DNA of 64,000 bases from positions 1 to 64,000 of the forward strand of contig DDPE01000078.1 of NCBI GenBank assembly GCA_002342035.1, read 5' to 3'. Shown here one piece after another: positions 27,628 through 37,408 of this stretch. The translations under genes were made by a program, and so were the position numbers. The stretch comes from Asticcacaulis sp. UBA2476. GTDB taxonomy: Bacteria; Pseudomonadota; Alphaproteobacteria; Caulobacterales; Caulobacteraceae. Positions within the stretch are counted from its first letter, which is position 1. Each line of letters starts with the position of its first letter. The notes below the pieces were generated by a model. It saw only the letters and a list, made by a program, of their open reading frames with translations. It was not told where the DNA came from and searched no databases.

Positions 27628-27656
27628 GTATTAGACCAACCTTCGCACCGCGGCAA
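27628..27656 (-). promoter_or_regulatory. Predicted nuo operon promoter
   Basis: On the minus strand TTGCCG (27656-27651) and TAATAC (27633-27628) are 17 nt apart, placing the transcript start about 60 nt before the nuoA ATG. This is the best sigma-70/73-like match I can see in the 27571-27899 gap, which otherwise holds no gene. Confidence 0.45.
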
Positions 27657-27788
27657 ACACTCAAAAGGATGAAATTGCGTGTTTTTTGATTTTTGCGTTA
27701 TTTTTAAAAGTTATTGAGAATTAATCGCATTTTACAATCAACCTTCCACAGCCATTTCAAAATTTAGAGCTTTTCAGAAACTCGGCGC

Positions 27789-27818
27789 TTGACACCGCCC
27801 CCTCGCCCGAACTATCTA
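27789..27818 (+). promoter_or_regulatory. Predicted promoter for tRNA-Asp genes
   Basis: A consensus -35 TTGACA (27789-27794) is followed 18 nt later by TATCTA (27813-27818). The transcript would start about 75 nt upstream of the first tRNA-Asp. Confidence 0.55.
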
Positions 27819-27899
27819 GCGCACCTCCTGACAGGGCAGGGTTGCCAGACCTTAAAATCTCGGCCACACTGTTTTATCGAGAAACTAAAATTTTAGAAT

Positions 27900-27976
27900 G
27901 CGGGTGTAGCTCAGTTGGTTAGAGTATCGGCCTGTCACGCCGAGGGTCGCGGGTTCGAGTCCCGTCACTCGCGCCA
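27900..27976 (+). tRNA. tRNA-Asp (GUC), copy 1
   Basis: This is a 77-nt cloverleaf with encoded CCA. The acceptor GCGGGTG pairs with CACTCGC, anticodon stem TCGGC/GCCGA closes loop CTGTCAC (anticodon GTC), and the T-arm is GGTTCGAGTCC. It is identical to the copy at 28037. Confidence 0.97.
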
Positions 27977-28036
27977 CTTATTTAACATAGGTGGCAACCG
28001 CTTCTGAAATTTAGGTTTACGCAGGACATTAGGGAT

Positions 28037-28113
28037 GCGGGTGTAGCTCAGTTGGTTAGAGTATCGGCCTGTCACGCCGAGGGTCGCGGGTTCGAGTCCC
28101 GTCACTCGCGCCA
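28037..28113 (+). tRNA. tRNA-Asp (GUC), copy 2
   Basis: This has the same 77-nt sequence as the gene 137 nt upstream, with anticodon GTC and encoded CCA. The CCA end is directly followed by an 8-bp inverted repeat (28111-28130) and then by a strong terminator at 28163. The tandem pair is therefore probably one transcript. Confidence 0.97.
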
Positions 28114-28162
28114 CTTAAGATTTTAAGTGGCTCCGCATCTCTTTTAATATCCTATGTATCGC

Positions 28163-28194
28163 AAACCGCAGGCACAAAGCCTCGCGGTTTTTTT
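28163..28194 (+). terminator. Rho-independent terminator after tRNA-Asp
   Basis: Arms AAACCGC (28163-28169) and GCGGTTT (28184-28190) continue inward with AGGC/GCCT around the loop ACAAA, with one bulged C, and are followed by a run of T. This ends the tRNA-Asp transcript. The remaining 28195-28430 is leader for the autotransporter; I see no strong promoter pair there. Confidence 0.85.
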
Positions 28195-28430
28195 CGTTTA
28201 GACGCTTCCCGTCGCAACGGATTTGCAATTTTTCCCAACTGACATATAAAAGCCCACATTCGTGCCAATGTTCGCCGCAAATTCGGTTTTTGAGGCATCA
28301 CCAACACAATGTAACGGTATCGACATGTGGGCTGCCTCCGCCAGGTAAAGCGTATTCCCCAGTTTTCATAAAATAATCAGACCTCCACCGGGCCCATGGC
28401 TCTGTTTCCGACACTTCTGAAAGTAGCCAG

Positions 28431-31400
28431 ATGCGTAAATCACACCTTCGCAACGCCACAGCCATCGGCCTGATTCTGGCCGCGGGCATATCCGCTCATA
28501 CGGCGTCAGCCGAGACCAGCATAACCACTGAGCGCACAACGCCCATTGCCACCTCTACCGCCAATAGCGGCGCGGCTGATGATGTTAAAATCGCGACCGG
28601 CGGGTCTATAAAGCTGACCAGTGGCACAGCCATTACCCTAAATTCTAATAATAAAGTGACGACCGAAGGTGCCATCAACATGTCTGCCTCCACAGACAAT
28701 TCGACCGGCATTCTTATCAACGGCGGCACGACCGGCGAAGTTTCGGTAAAGTCGAACATCACGGTCACGGACAATTATACGCCCGCCGATTCGACAACCG
28801 ATGACGATGATTTTGTCGACGGAGAATTTGCGACCGGCACCGGACGGTACGGAATCAGACTTGTAGGGGCGTCGCCTTTCACCGGTAAGATTGAAGTCAC
28901 CAGTGGCTCGACCATTACTATTGAGGGGAATCAATCCTACGGCATCCGTCTGGAAGCCCCTCAAGTTGGTAATTTCAGCTTTGATGGCGCCATTGCGGCC
29001 ACGGGTACGGACACCAAAGGCATCTCGATTGAAAACAATGTTACCGGCAATGTCTATGTCAGCGGCACCGTCAATGCGCTCGGCCGAAACGCTTCGGCTT
29101 TAAATCTGAGCGGCAACGTCAGCGGCTCTGTGATTCTCGACGGCACCATGGCGGGCACCGGTTATCGGTTCACCTCTACCTTGAGCGATGCTCAACTCGC
29201 CTTGCTTGACCCGGATGACCTTTATCAATCCGGCCCGCTGGTCAGCATTTCGGGCAACCTGTCTAAGGGCCTCCTGCTGAACTCGACCGTAACTGCCGAC
29301 ACCACCAATACCGACATCGATGGTGACGGCACACTTGACGCCAATCAGACGACGGCCAACCTGACGCAATATGGCGGCGCGCCTGCCCTTCTTATTGGCT
29401 CGGCCACTCAGGACATTACGCTCAACAGCGTTGTCACCGCCAAAGCGACGGACAGCTACGGTCTGGTCGTTAAAGGCAATGTCAACGCCGCGGGCCTCTA
29501 TAAAGACGTCAGTGCGACCGCCATTCAAATTGGTGGGCTTGGGCATAATGTGACCCTGCAAAACGGTCTATCGGTTCAAGGTAATATAACGGCGGTCGGC
29601 ACCAAGGGTAATGCCACCGGCATATCTCTGCTGAGCGGGGCCAATGTCGCCAACTTCGTCAACTCTGGCACCATGCGGGCCACCACAACGACGCTGAATA
29701 ACAACAGCGCGATTGTGGTTGATATCGCCGCAGGTGCCACCGTACCCGCCTTTACCAACAGCGGCACTATTTCGGCTACCGGCGCTGGTACAACCGCCAG
29801 CGCAATCGGTGTCCGTGACACCTCTAACACCCTGACCAGCTTTACAAACACAGGCTTCATTACATCGGTTACGATTCCCGCCGACGAGAACAATGACGGT
29901 GTGGCTGATACAGCCGTCAATCGTGGCATAGCGATTGATACCCGTACCAACTCGACGGGCCTCACCTTGGTTCAAACCGATACCAAGCCCGATGACGACA
30001 CGGTCGCCGCCCCTTTCATTCAGGGCGATATCCTGTTGGGCGCCGGTAACGATTCCATCACTGTGAACGGTGGCCAGATCCTTGGCAATATTGACTTTGG
30101 GGCTGGTAGCAACACCTTCTTACTCGACAAAAAGGCAGTTGTGCTTGGAAAAGTCACCGGCAGCGGTACGGTTGCACTTGATGTCGCCGAAGCCCGACTG
30201 GGCCTCACTGGCGGATCGCAAGTAAATTTATCATCTCTGCATCTTGGGGCGAAATCAGAGCTTTATCTGGTACTTAATCCCGACACCGCTACGACGCCCT
30301 TGCTGATCAATACCGGTACAACCACCATAGACAGCGGTGCTAAGGTGCTGTTGTCCCTGACCGAGATCATTAAAACACCTACACAGTTTACGGTGATGAC
30401 TGGCAATAACATCAGCATAGCCAACCTTGATGTGGCAACGCTGAGTCAAAACGTGCCCTGGCTTTATAACGCCACCTTATCGACGGGCACGGCCAACACC
30501 AACCTCTATGCCGATTTTAGGCTGAAGACCCAAAGCGAATCCGGACTGTCCGTCAATGAATATAGCGCATTGGACGCGGTTCTGACGGCGGCTCAGACGG
30601 ATGCGGCTACTCAACTGGCATTGCTGGCTCAAACCAACCCTAACAGCTTCAATGAAGTCTATTCCGCCTTCTTGCCCGACTATTCGGGTGAAGCCCTGCT
30701 CACCCTGTCAAAAGGTCACGAAGCCCTCACCCACTCTCTGGCGCGGCAATCCTTCCTGCCGTCGGATGGTGAGACGCAATACTGGCTTCAGGAATACGGC
30801 TTCCACATGGAGCGTGAACGGGCCGAAACCACAGGCTTCACATCAACCGGCTTTGCCTTTGCCGGCGGTGCCGAACGCGGCTTAATGGGCAATCAGGCGG
30901 TCGGCGTTTACGTCGCCTACACGACCACGACGCCCGAAGACACCTTTGCAGCAGCGAACGAAACTTCATCCACTTCTGACATTAGCGTTGGCGGCTACTG
31001 GCGTTTATATAACGAAAACTTCAAGGCCTGGGCCAGCGCCGGTATTGGGCGCGCAACCTTTGACTCAAAGCGTGAGTTGATCAGCGCCCAGAAAGTCATG
31101 GTCGCTGAAGCCGACTGGAGCGGTATCAGCTACTCCGGCAATATTGGGGCATCCTATGAAACCTCATTGGGGCCAATATCCATGCGTCCGCAAGTCGCGT
31201 TGGATTTCTACGCTCTCAACGAAGATGAACGCACCGAAACCGGCGGCGGGTCCAGCTTTGATCTGACGGTTGATTCGCGTGACAGCCACATGGCCAGCGC
31301 CAGTGCCCTCGTCTTCTTTGGCCGCGCCAATAGAAAAGCCCTAATCCAGCCTGAAATCTGGGTGGGTTATCGCCAAAACGTATCGGTCGAAATCGCCGAC

Positions 31401-31592
31401 ACAACGGCACGGTTCGGCACTGGTAATCCATTCACGCTGAATGGCGGTGATGTCGAAGGCGGCAGCCCTGTGGTTGGCTTCCGGCTCGCTGCCAGTAACG
31501 AGTATGGCTATCTGGCACTTGAAGCCGAAGCCGAGAAGTATGATGCTTATGAAAACTACTCCATAAGCCTGCGTACCGGATTTAAGTTCTAA
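28431..31592 (+). CDS. Autotransporter (type Va secretion) with repetitive passenger
   Basis: The 1053-residue protein starts with a signal peptide (MRKSHLRNATAIGLILAAG, cleavage near ASA/ET). About 700 residues of Ser/Thr/Gly/Asn-rich beta-helix-type passenger follow, with recurring short motifs such as SGNVSGSV, GNVTGNVYVSG and NSGTISATGAG. From about residue 770 an autotransporter beta-barrel domain runs to the end, with alternating hydrophobic strands and the terminal aromatic signature SLRTGFKF for BAM insertion. No protease triad is evident in the passenger, so it may stay surface-attached as an adhesin or barrier; that is inference. No clear RBS was seen before the ATG. Confidence 0.9.
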   Translation: MRKSHLRNATAIGLILAAGISAHTASAETSITTERTTPIATSTANSGAADDVKIATGGSIKLTSGTAITLNSNNKVTTEGAINMSASTDNSTGILINGGTTGEVSVKSNITVTDNYTPADSTTDDDDFVDGEFATGTGRYGIRLVGASPFTGKIEVTSGSTITIEGNQSYGIRLEAPQVGNFSFDGAIAATGTDTKGISIENNVTGNVYVSGTVNALGRNASALNLSGNVSGSVILDGTMAGTGYRFTSTLSDAQLALLDPDDLYQSGPLVSISGNLSKGLLLNSTVTADTTNTDIDGDGTLDANQTTANLTQYGGAPALLIGSATQDITLNSVVTAKATDSYGLVVKGNVNAAGLYKDVSATAIQIGGLGHNVTLQNGLSVQGNITAVGTKGNATGISLLSGANVANFVNSGTMRATTTTLNNNSAIVVDIAAGATVPAFTNSGTISATGAGTTASAIGVRDTSNTLTSFTNTGFITSVTIPADENNDGVADTAVNRGIAIDTRTNSTGLTLVQTDTKPDDDTVAAPFIQGDILLGAGNDSITVNGGQILGNIDFGAGSNTFLLDKKAVVLGKVTGSGTVALDVAEARLGLTGGSQVNLSSLHLGAKSELYLVLNPDTATTPLLINTGTTTIDSGAKVLLSLTEIIKTPTQFTVMTGNNISIANLDVATLSQNVPWLYNATLSTGTANTNLYADFRLKTQSESGLSVNEYSALDAVLTAAQTDAATQLALLAQTNPNSFNEVYSAFLPDYSGEALLTLSKGHEALTHSLARQSFLPSDGETQYWLQEYGFHMERERAETTGFTSTGFAFAGGAERGLMGNQAVGVYVAYTTTTPEDTFAAANETSSTSDISVGGYWRLYNENFKAWASAGIGRATFDSKRELISAQKVMVAEADWSGISYSGNIGASYETSLGPISMRPQVALDFYALNEDERTETGGGSSFDLTVDSRDSHMASASALVFFGRANRKALIQPEIWVGYRQNVSVEIADTTARFGTGNPFTLNGGDVEGGSPVVGFRLAASNEYGYLALEAEAEKYDAYENYSISLRTGFKF

Positions 31593-31613
31593 GCTTTAAT
31601 CCCAACACAAACA

Positions 31614-31647
31614 AAAAAGGCGGGCTTCAACCGAAGCCCGCCTTTTT
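31614..31647. terminator. Bidirectional rho-independent terminator
   Basis: A perfect 15-bp stem (arms 31614-31628 and 31633-31647, AAGGCGGGCTTC core, loop AACC) is flanked by A and T runs. It serves both the plus-strand autotransporter and the convergent minus-strand ridA gene. Confidence 0.93.
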
Positions 31648-31672
31648 CATATTCATCGGAACCGAGGATCGA

Positions 31673-32056
31673 TTACTCAGCAATTTCCGCTGAGGCCTCA
31701 ATCTCCACCAGCCACTCCGGATTAATCAGAGCATTAGTGCCGATAAATGATGAGGCAGGACGGATGTCACCAAAGATTTCGCCGTGCGCTTTCGCCGCCT
31801 GCTTCCACACCGACATGTCGGTCAGGAAAATGCGTGTGCGGATAATATCGGATGGCTTGCCACCGGCGGCCTCAACCGCCTTTACGATGATTTCTAAACA
31901 GGCCTTGGTTTGCTCATAAGCATCGCCAATCCCGGCCGTTTTACCATCACGAATGGGAGCGGTTCCGGAAACTTCGATGCGGTTTCCCGAACGTACGGCA
32001 CGCGAAAAACCGATTTCGCCTTCAAAAGGTGAACCTGATGATACGAGTTGGCGCAT
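31673..32056 (-). CDS. RidA/YjgF family protein
   Basis: This 127-residue protein of the Rid (YER057c/UK114) superfamily forms trimers, and archetypal members hydrolyse reactive enamine/imine intermediates. The usual blocks are visible: FSRAVRSGNRIEVSGTAP, a mid-protein DAYEQTKACLEII, and IRTRIFLTD containing an Arg. The RidA subgroup and substrate cannot be fixed by eye. It follows pyrG by 13 nt on the same strand. Confidence 0.88.
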   Translation of the reverse strand: MRQLVSSGSPFEGEIGFSRAVRSGNRIEVSGTAPIRDGKTAGIGDAYEQTKACLEIIVKAVEAAGGKPSDIIRTRIFLTDMSVWKQAAKAHGEIFGDIRPASSFIGTNALINPEWLVEIEASAEIAE

Positions 32057-32069
32057 AATTATCTCCTGA

Positions 32070-33722
32070 TCAGACCAGACGGCTTCTAACCTTGGCCGCG
32101 TCTATAAAGCTTTTGAAGAGTGGGTGCGGCGCAAATGGCCGGCTTTTTAGTTCAGGGTGGTATTGAACCCCGACAAACCACGGATGATCATCGCGCTCAA
32201 CAATCTCTGGCAACAGGCCATCCGGCGACATACCCGAAAATCTAAGGCCACAGGCCTCTAACTGTGGAATATAGTCCCGGTTGACTTCGTAGCGGTGGCG
32301 GTGGCGCTCAGATATGCTGGTGTCGCCGTAAATTCGCGAAACCAACGACCCCGTTGTCAGGCTGGCGTCAAAGGCCCCCAGTCGCATGGTCCCCCCCAGA
32401 TTACCGCCCGCCGCACGCTTAGACAGCTCATTACCATTGAGCCATTCCGTCATCAGGCCGACAACCGGCTCCTGAGTTTCACCAAACTCCGTGGATGAAG
32501 CGGCCTCAATACCAGCCTGATTACGGGCCGCCTCGATCACGGCCATCTGCATACCGAAGCAAATACCGAAATAGGGAATCTTGCTTTCGCGCGCAAAACG
32601 CACGGCTTCGATCTTGCCCGCCGCCCCGCGCTCACCAAAGCCGCCGGGCACGAGAATCGCATGAACGCTTTCGAGACGCTGGCGTATCGAATCCGTGTCC
32701 TTTTCAAAGGTCTCGGCTTCAACCCAGTCGATCCTGACGCGCACATTATTGGCCATGCCGCCATGATAAAGTGCTTCTATCAATGACTTATAGGCATCTT
32801 TTAAGACCGTGTATTTGCCGACAACCGCGATATTCACCTCACCGTCCGGATAGGAATAACGCTGTGAAATGTCCTTCCAGAGCGACAGATCCGGTTCCGG
32901 GGCATTGTCGATGCCAAAAACCGACAGAACCTCGCTGTCAAAGCCCTCATGGTGATAATCGATGGGCACCGCATAGATATTTTCCGAATCAAGCGCCTGA
33001 ATGACGGCGGATTCGCGCACGTTACAAAACTGACCGATTTTGCGGCGCTCTTCTTTTGGGATTTCCTGCTCACAACGGCACAGCAATATATCGGGCGCAA
33101 TTCCAATAGAACGCAGTTCCTTGACTGAGTGCTGGGTCGGTTTGGTTTTCATTTCACCGGCTGTCTTAACCCACGGCAACAGGGTCAGATGCACGAAACA
33201 GCACTGACGACGCGGCAATTCCTGCCCCAACTGGCGGATGGCTTCAAAGAATGGCAGGCCTTCAATATCACCAACCGTACCGCCGATTTCGACCAGAATA
33301 AAATCAGCATCGCCCTGATCAGACAGGACAAAGGCTTTAATTTGGTCTGTGACATGCGGAATGACCTGCACCGTAGCGCCCAGATAGTCCCCGCGGCGCT
33401 CTTTTTCGATGATGTTGGAATAGATGCGCCCGGTCGTTATGTTATCGGTTTTGCGCGCATTGACACCGGTAAAGCGTTCATAATGGCCCAGATCGAGATC
33501 GGTCTCAGCGCCATCATCGGTCACAAACACTTCGCCATGCTGGTACGGACTCATGGTGCCCGGATCGACGTTCAGATAGGGGTCCAGCTTTCTCAGGCGA
33601 ACCTTATATCCCCGCGCCTGCAGCAGGGCCCCAAGAGCCGCTGATGCCAAACCCTTGCCCAGCGAAGACACCACCCCGCCGGTTATAAAAATAAAACGGG
33701 CGCCTGTAGGTGTATCTGTCAT
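32070..33722 (-). CDS. pyrG: CTP synthase
   Basis: This 550-residue enzyme makes CTP from UTP, ATP and glutamine. The N-terminal synthetase domain begins FIFITGGVVSSLGKGL and contains DGAETDLDLGHYERF. The C-terminal class I glutamine amidotransferase domain carries GICFGMQMAVIEAARN (nucleophile Cys) and a terminal VQYHPELKSRP with the catalytic His/Glu. It lies downstream of secG and upstream of ridA on the minus strand. Confidence 0.97.
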   Translation of the reverse strand: MTDTPTGARFIFITGGVVSSLGKGLASAALGALLQARGYKVRLRKLDPYLNVDPGTMSPYQHGEVFVTDDGAETDLDLGHYERFTGVNARKTDNITTGRIYSNIIEKERRGDYLGATVQVIPHVTDQIKAFVLSDQGDADFILVEIGGTVGDIEGLPFFEAIRQLGQELPRRQCCFVHLTLLPWVKTAGEMKTKPTQHSVKELRSIGIAPDILLCRCEQEIPKEERRKIGQFCNVRESAVIQALDSENIYAVPIDYHHEGFDSEVLSVFGIDNAPEPDLSLWKDISQRYSYPDGEVNIAVVGKYTVLKDAYKSLIEALYHGGMANNVRVRIDWVEAETFEKDTDSIRQRLESVHAILVPGGFGERGAAGKIEAVRFARESKIPYFGICFGMQMAVIEAARNQAGIEAASSTEFGETQEPVVGLMTEWLNGNELSKRAAGGNLGGTMRLGAFDASLTTGSLVSRIYGDTSISERHRHRYEVNRDYIPQLEACGLRFSGMSPDGLLPEIVERDDHPWFVGVQYHPELKSRPFAPHPLFKSFIDAAKVRSRLV

Positions 33723-33829
33723 GACGATAGCCTTGGGATATAGAAATCACTACAAAGAAAAAGCGGCTCAAAATATAAATAATGAGCCACTTCAAATATT
33801 TAAATTCTCAACCTGCGCTTAGTGTTTAA

Positions 33830-34354
33830 CTACTGCGCAGGCTGCGTTGCGATCGGGTCATTCGCCGGAGCGGCACTGGAGGTCGCTGAGGCTTGAGTTG
33901 CTGATCTGGACGACGGTGGCGTTACCGATGCGACGGGCTTAGAGGCTGGCTGTGCCGCAGACGGCGCGATCACCTGCGCACTGGGGCGGGGTAATTCGGT
34001 TAAAGACGGGGCCGCTGCTGACGATGCCGTGGCACCGGCAGGTGCCGCCGGCGCTGCGGCAGGCAGATTAGCAGCATCAAGATTGATATTGCCCTCACCA
34101 ACCTGATCCACAACCGATGATCCGCGCTGGGACATGTTGCCAACAATGGTTAAGCCAATCGAATTGGCAAAAAACAGGATGGCCAGAATGGATGTTGCTC
34201 GCGTCAGGAAATTGCCTGCACCGCGCGCCGACATGAACCCCGACGGGCTGCCCCCCATACCCAACGCGCCGCCTTCGGAACGCTGAATCAGCACCAGACC
34301 AACCAGCGCGAGACAGATAATGATCTGAACGGTGAGCAAAATACCAAATAACAT
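33830..34354 (-). CDS. secG: Preprotein translocase subunit SecG
   Basis: This is a 174-residue SecYEG subunit. Two transmembrane helices (about 2-22 and 50-70) flank the cytoplasmic loop LIQRSEGGALGMGGS, the family signature. The C-terminal 95 residues are an Ala/Pro/Ser-rich periplasmic extension typical of alphaproteobacteria. The ATG at 34354 was used because homologs begin at the first helix and AAGGAT precedes it; the frame is open for another 25 codons. It lies between tpiA and pyrG. Confidence 0.93.
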   Translation of the reverse strand: MLFGILLTVQIIICLALVGLVLIQRSEGGALGMGGSPSGFMSARGAGNFLTRATSILAILFFANSIGLTIVGNMSQRGSSVVDQVGEGNINLDAANLPAAAPAAPAGATASSAAAPSLTELPRPSAQVIAPSAAQPASKPVASVTPPSSRSATQASATSSAAPANDPIATQPAQ

Positions 34355-34468
34355 GAGCCGTTTTAATCCTTGGGCGCAGTCCGCCACATGCGTGAGCGCG
34401 CAATCTTTGCGCCCCATTAGCACTGCCACACTGATTTTTCCAGAGCCGAAACCGATCCGGCAACAGTT

Positions 34469-35233
34469 TTATGACTTCAGTTCGTGAACTAAAGGCGCGC
34501 TGTGGATTATCTTAAGGAAATCCGCGGCCTTAAGCGATGCGCCGCCAACCAAAGCGCCGCCGACACCCTCAAGCCTCAACACCTCTGCGGCATTGTCCGG
34601 CTTGACCGATCCGCCGTACAGAAGATGGGGTTTGAATTCATCACCAAAACGCTCAGAAATTACCCGGCGTATCAGGGCAAAAGCATCAATAATTTGATCA
34701 TCCGTCGCAATCATCCCTGTACCAATGGCCCAGACGGGCTCATAGGATACATGAAACGCCTTACCGATCAGGTCGTCGGGCAAGCTGTCACGCAGTTGCT
34801 TTGACAAAACCGCATGTGTAAGCCCTTCTTTGCGTTGCTCCAGCGTCTCACCAACACAAATAAGCGGTTCAAGACCGGCCTTCACTGCCGCGCGGGCTTT
34901 TAATGCTACCAGTTCACAAGCTTCTTTATGCCCGTGCCGACGCTCCGAGTGCCCCAGCAGCACCATACGTGCGCCTGCATCAAGCAATTGAGCGGCAGAG
35001 ACATCACCAGTATAGGCCCCATTATCTTCGTGGTGGCAGTCTTGCCCCCCAAGTAAAATGTGACTATCGGGCCCAAGAGCCTCGGACATAGCATGTAATA
35101 AGGTAAATGGAGGAAATACAGCAATTTTGACAACGCTGTCAGAGCTGCCCTCGGCAATGGCGCGAGCTTCGTCTAATGACGATAAAAGCCCGTTCATCTT
35201 CCAGTTGCCGGCGATCAGGGTATGTGAGGTCAT
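34469..35233 (-). CDS. tpiA: Triosephosphate isomerase
   Basis: This 254-residue glycolytic TIM barrel interconverts dihydroxyacetone phosphate and glyceraldehyde-3-phosphate. AGNWKMNG (Lys), LLGHSERR (His), YEPVWAIGTG (catalytic Glu and mobile loop) and LYGGSVKPDNA are all intact. It is the first gene of a minus-strand tpiA-secG-pyrG-ridA series and diverges from the PpiD-like gene. Confidence 0.97.
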   Translation of the reverse strand: MTSHTLIAGNWKMNGLLSSLDEARAIAEGSSDSVVKIAVFPPFTLLHAMSEALGPDSHILLGGQDCHHEDNGAYTGDVSAAQLLDAGARMVLLGHSERRHGHKEACELVALKARAAVKAGLEPLICVGETLEQRKEGLTHAVLSKQLRDSLPDDLIGKAFHVSYEPVWAIGTGMIATDDQIIDAFALIRRVISERFGDEFKPHLLYGGSVKPDNAAEVLRLEGVGGALVGGASLKAADFLKIIHSAPLVHELKS

Positions 35234-35374
35234 AAAAATTCTTTAAATTAGCAGGTGCAGCAATTAAAGCCAAAAACGATTAAAAACCGGAAAACAAATA
35301 AATTCCTATTGTTACAAATTCCTGTATCACTCTTGTATTAAGGGCATTCGTGAGACGGTATGGTAAAAACTGTC

Positions 35375-35403
35375 TTGAATCTGCCGCACTTCCTCCTTTA
35401 TAT
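35375..35403 (+). promoter_or_regulatory. Predicted promoter of the PpiD-like/trpE transcript
   Basis: TTGAAT (35375-35380) and TTATAT (35398-35403) are 17 nt apart. A start near 35410 would leave about 75 nt of leader before the ATG at 35485. Confidence 0.45.
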
Positions 35404-35484
35404 CACGCCCAACTGGCTTTCGGATAAATACCAAGCGCCTGAGTGCGTAAGGAAGCCGTCAATTTTACTAAGGTCTGGGCTTTC

Positions 35485-37407
35485 ATGATCAACGGGTTTC
35501 GCGCTTTCACCAAGACCTGGACATTTAAAATCCTGATGGGCATTCTGGCGCTCAGCTTTGTCGTCGTCGGCGGCAGCCAGTTGGATGTACTGTCAGCCGC
35601 CAGCGGCAATAGTGTCATCAAGGCCGGGTCGCGCGAAGTCAGCGCACAGGATTTCTCAAAGGCCTTTGATAACTACAAAAAAGGCGCTCAGGAACAATCC
35701 GGCAAGGCCGTCACCAATGAAGAGGCGGTGAACGAAGGCCTGCATGTACGTATTCTCGAAGAGATGGCCAGTATGGAATCGCTGTCATCTTACCTTGAAA
35801 AGTCAGGCATTAAGCCGTCAGCTAAGATGGTCGTCGACCAGATTAGTAAATATCCGATGTTCTTCGATTCTATCACAAATCGGTTTGATAAGGATAAGTA
35901 TACCCAGTTTCTGGGCCAGCAGGGCCTGACCGAGACTAAGTTCGAGCAGTTGATCCGCGACGATATTGCCGCCAATCACTTTGGTAATGCCGCCGCTGCG
36001 GGCCTCAAGCTGCCGCGCGTTTATGGGGCCCTCGCCGCATCTTTTGGAATGGAAAGCCGCGATGTCAGCCTGTTTATTTTATCACCCTCCAATGTCGAAC
36101 AGCCTGCTCAGCCAAACGATGCGCAATTGACAGCGTTTTATAACGAAAACAAGGAGCGTCTGCGTCGTCCTGAGTTCCGTCAGTTTTCGCTGGTGACTTT
36201 TGCGCCTAAGGATCTCATGGCGTCTATTTCAGTTGATGAGGCAGAGCTCAAAAAGCGCTACGAATTTAAGCGCGATACGCTATCGCAGGCTGAGACCCGC
36301 ACACTTGTGCAGATTTCTGCCAAGGATGCTAAGGCAGCCGGTGCAGCTGAAGCGGCCTTGAAAGCTGGACAATCCTCTGAGGCTGCCGCAAAAGCTGCAG
36401 ACGGCGAAGTCGTGAACTATGATAACAAACCCAAGACCGCGATCCCTGACAAAAAGATAGCTGACGCCGCCTTCTCGCTGGCCAGCGGCGCCGTGTCCGC
36501 CCCCATTCAAGGTGATCTCGGCTATGCTGTGATCAAGGTCATCAACATCACGGCGGGATCTGTCCCAAGCTTTGATGCGGTCAAGCCTCAGCTAACCGAA
36601 GAATACCGTCAGGAAAAGGCAACGGAAATTGTCTACGAACGCGTCGAAGCCTTTGAAAAAGCCCGTGGCGCAGGTGACAGCATCGAAACGGCAGCCAAAA
36701 AGCTCAATCTGAGCATAGTCAACCTGCCGCCTATGACCGCAGAAGGTCAGGCCGTAAATGGTCAAAACTATGCCCAGTTCGCACCGGTCATCAAAGTAGC
36801 CTTCGATCAGCCCAAAGGTGGTGAATCCGAAGTCCAGGAACTCGGCAACGGCGAATATTTTGCCGTGCGTGTGAATGAAATCGTACCGTCTGAAGTGCCC
36901 GCACTAGATCAGGTCAAGCCGCAAATGGTTCAGGCCTATATGCAGCAGAAAATGATGGATGCTATCCGCATTAAGGCTGATACGTTGAGCGAACGCCTGC
37001 GTAAAGGCGAGGATTTCAAAGCTGTAGCCGCTTCGGTTAAGGCACCGGTTGAGACTCTTAAAGGCCTTGATCGCCAGACCGGACAGCAAAAGGTCGGTCC
37101 CCAAATCGCCGTCCGCGTATTTTCGGCAAAAAAGGGCGATACGTTCAACGCTCAGGCCAGCGAATTCGCCTATGTCCTGGGACGCGTCGATACCGTAACC
37201 GCCCCGGAAGCAAATTCGGCGAATGTTAATTCGGTTCTGGCACAACGCGGTTTGACGCAGGCAACCTTCCGCGATGTCGAAGACATGTCGCGTTCATCGA
37301 CTCGCGCCCTGCTGAAAACCAAGACCTATCCGCAAACGGCGATTAAGGCTTTGGGCGTAACCCCGCCCGCCAAGACCGATACGCCTGCGTCCACTGAAAA
37401 GAAATAA
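35485..37407 (+). CDS. SurA/PpiD-type peptidyl-prolyl isomerase, membrane anchored
   Basis: This 640-residue periplasmic folding factor has one N-terminal transmembrane anchor (about residues 12-34, KILMGILALSFVVVGGS). A SurA_N_3/PpiD-like chaperone domain and a parvulin-type PPIC region around residues 240-360 (LVQISAKDAKAAG, SLASGAVSAPIQGDLGYAVIKV) follow. A second, degenerate chaperone section comes after that. The ATG at 35485 with AAGGT upstream places the anchor correctly; an in-frame GTG at 35443 is less likely. trpE starts one base after the stop, so the two are probably translationally coupled. Confidence 0.9.
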   Translation: MINGFRAFTKTWTFKILMGILALSFVVVGGSQLDVLSAASGNSVIKAGSREVSAQDFSKAFDNYKKGAQEQSGKAVTNEEAVNEGLHVRILEEMASMESLSSYLEKSGIKPSAKMVVDQISKYPMFFDSITNRFDKDKYTQFLGQQGLTETKFEQLIRDDIAANHFGNAAAAGLKLPRVYGALAASFGMESRDVSLFILSPSNVEQPAQPNDAQLTAFYNENKERLRRPEFRQFSLVTFAPKDLMASISVDEAELKKRYEFKRDTLSQAETRTLVQISAKDAKAAGAAEAALKAGQSSEAAAKAADGEVVNYDNKPKTAIPDKKIADAAFSLASGAVSAPIQGDLGYAVIKVINITAGSVPSFDAVKPQLTEEYRQEKATEIVYERVEAFEKARGAGDSIETAAKKLNLSIVNLPPMTAEGQAVNGQNYAQFAPVIKVAFDQPKGGESEVQELGNGEYFAVRVNEIVPSEVPALDQVKPQMVQAYMQQKMMDAIRIKADTLSERLRKGEDFKAVAASVKAPVETLKGLDRQTGQQKVGPQIAVRVFSAKKGDTFNAQASEFAYVLGRVDTVTAPEANSANVNSVLAQRGLTQATFRDVEDMSRSSTRALLKTKTYPQTAIKALGVTPPAKTDTPASTEKK

Positions 37408-37408
37408 G

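Noticed and set aside
28111..28130. 8-bp inverted repeat after tRNA-Asp as a terminator
   Set aside because: It has no T-run; the stronger hairpin with T-run at 28163-28194 is the likely terminator.
28600..30400. Recurring short motifs in the autotransporter region considered as a CRISPR or DNA repeat array
   Set aside because: The motifs are degenerate at DNA level and in frame, so they are protein repeats; spacing is irregular. No CRISPR array was found anywhere in the window.
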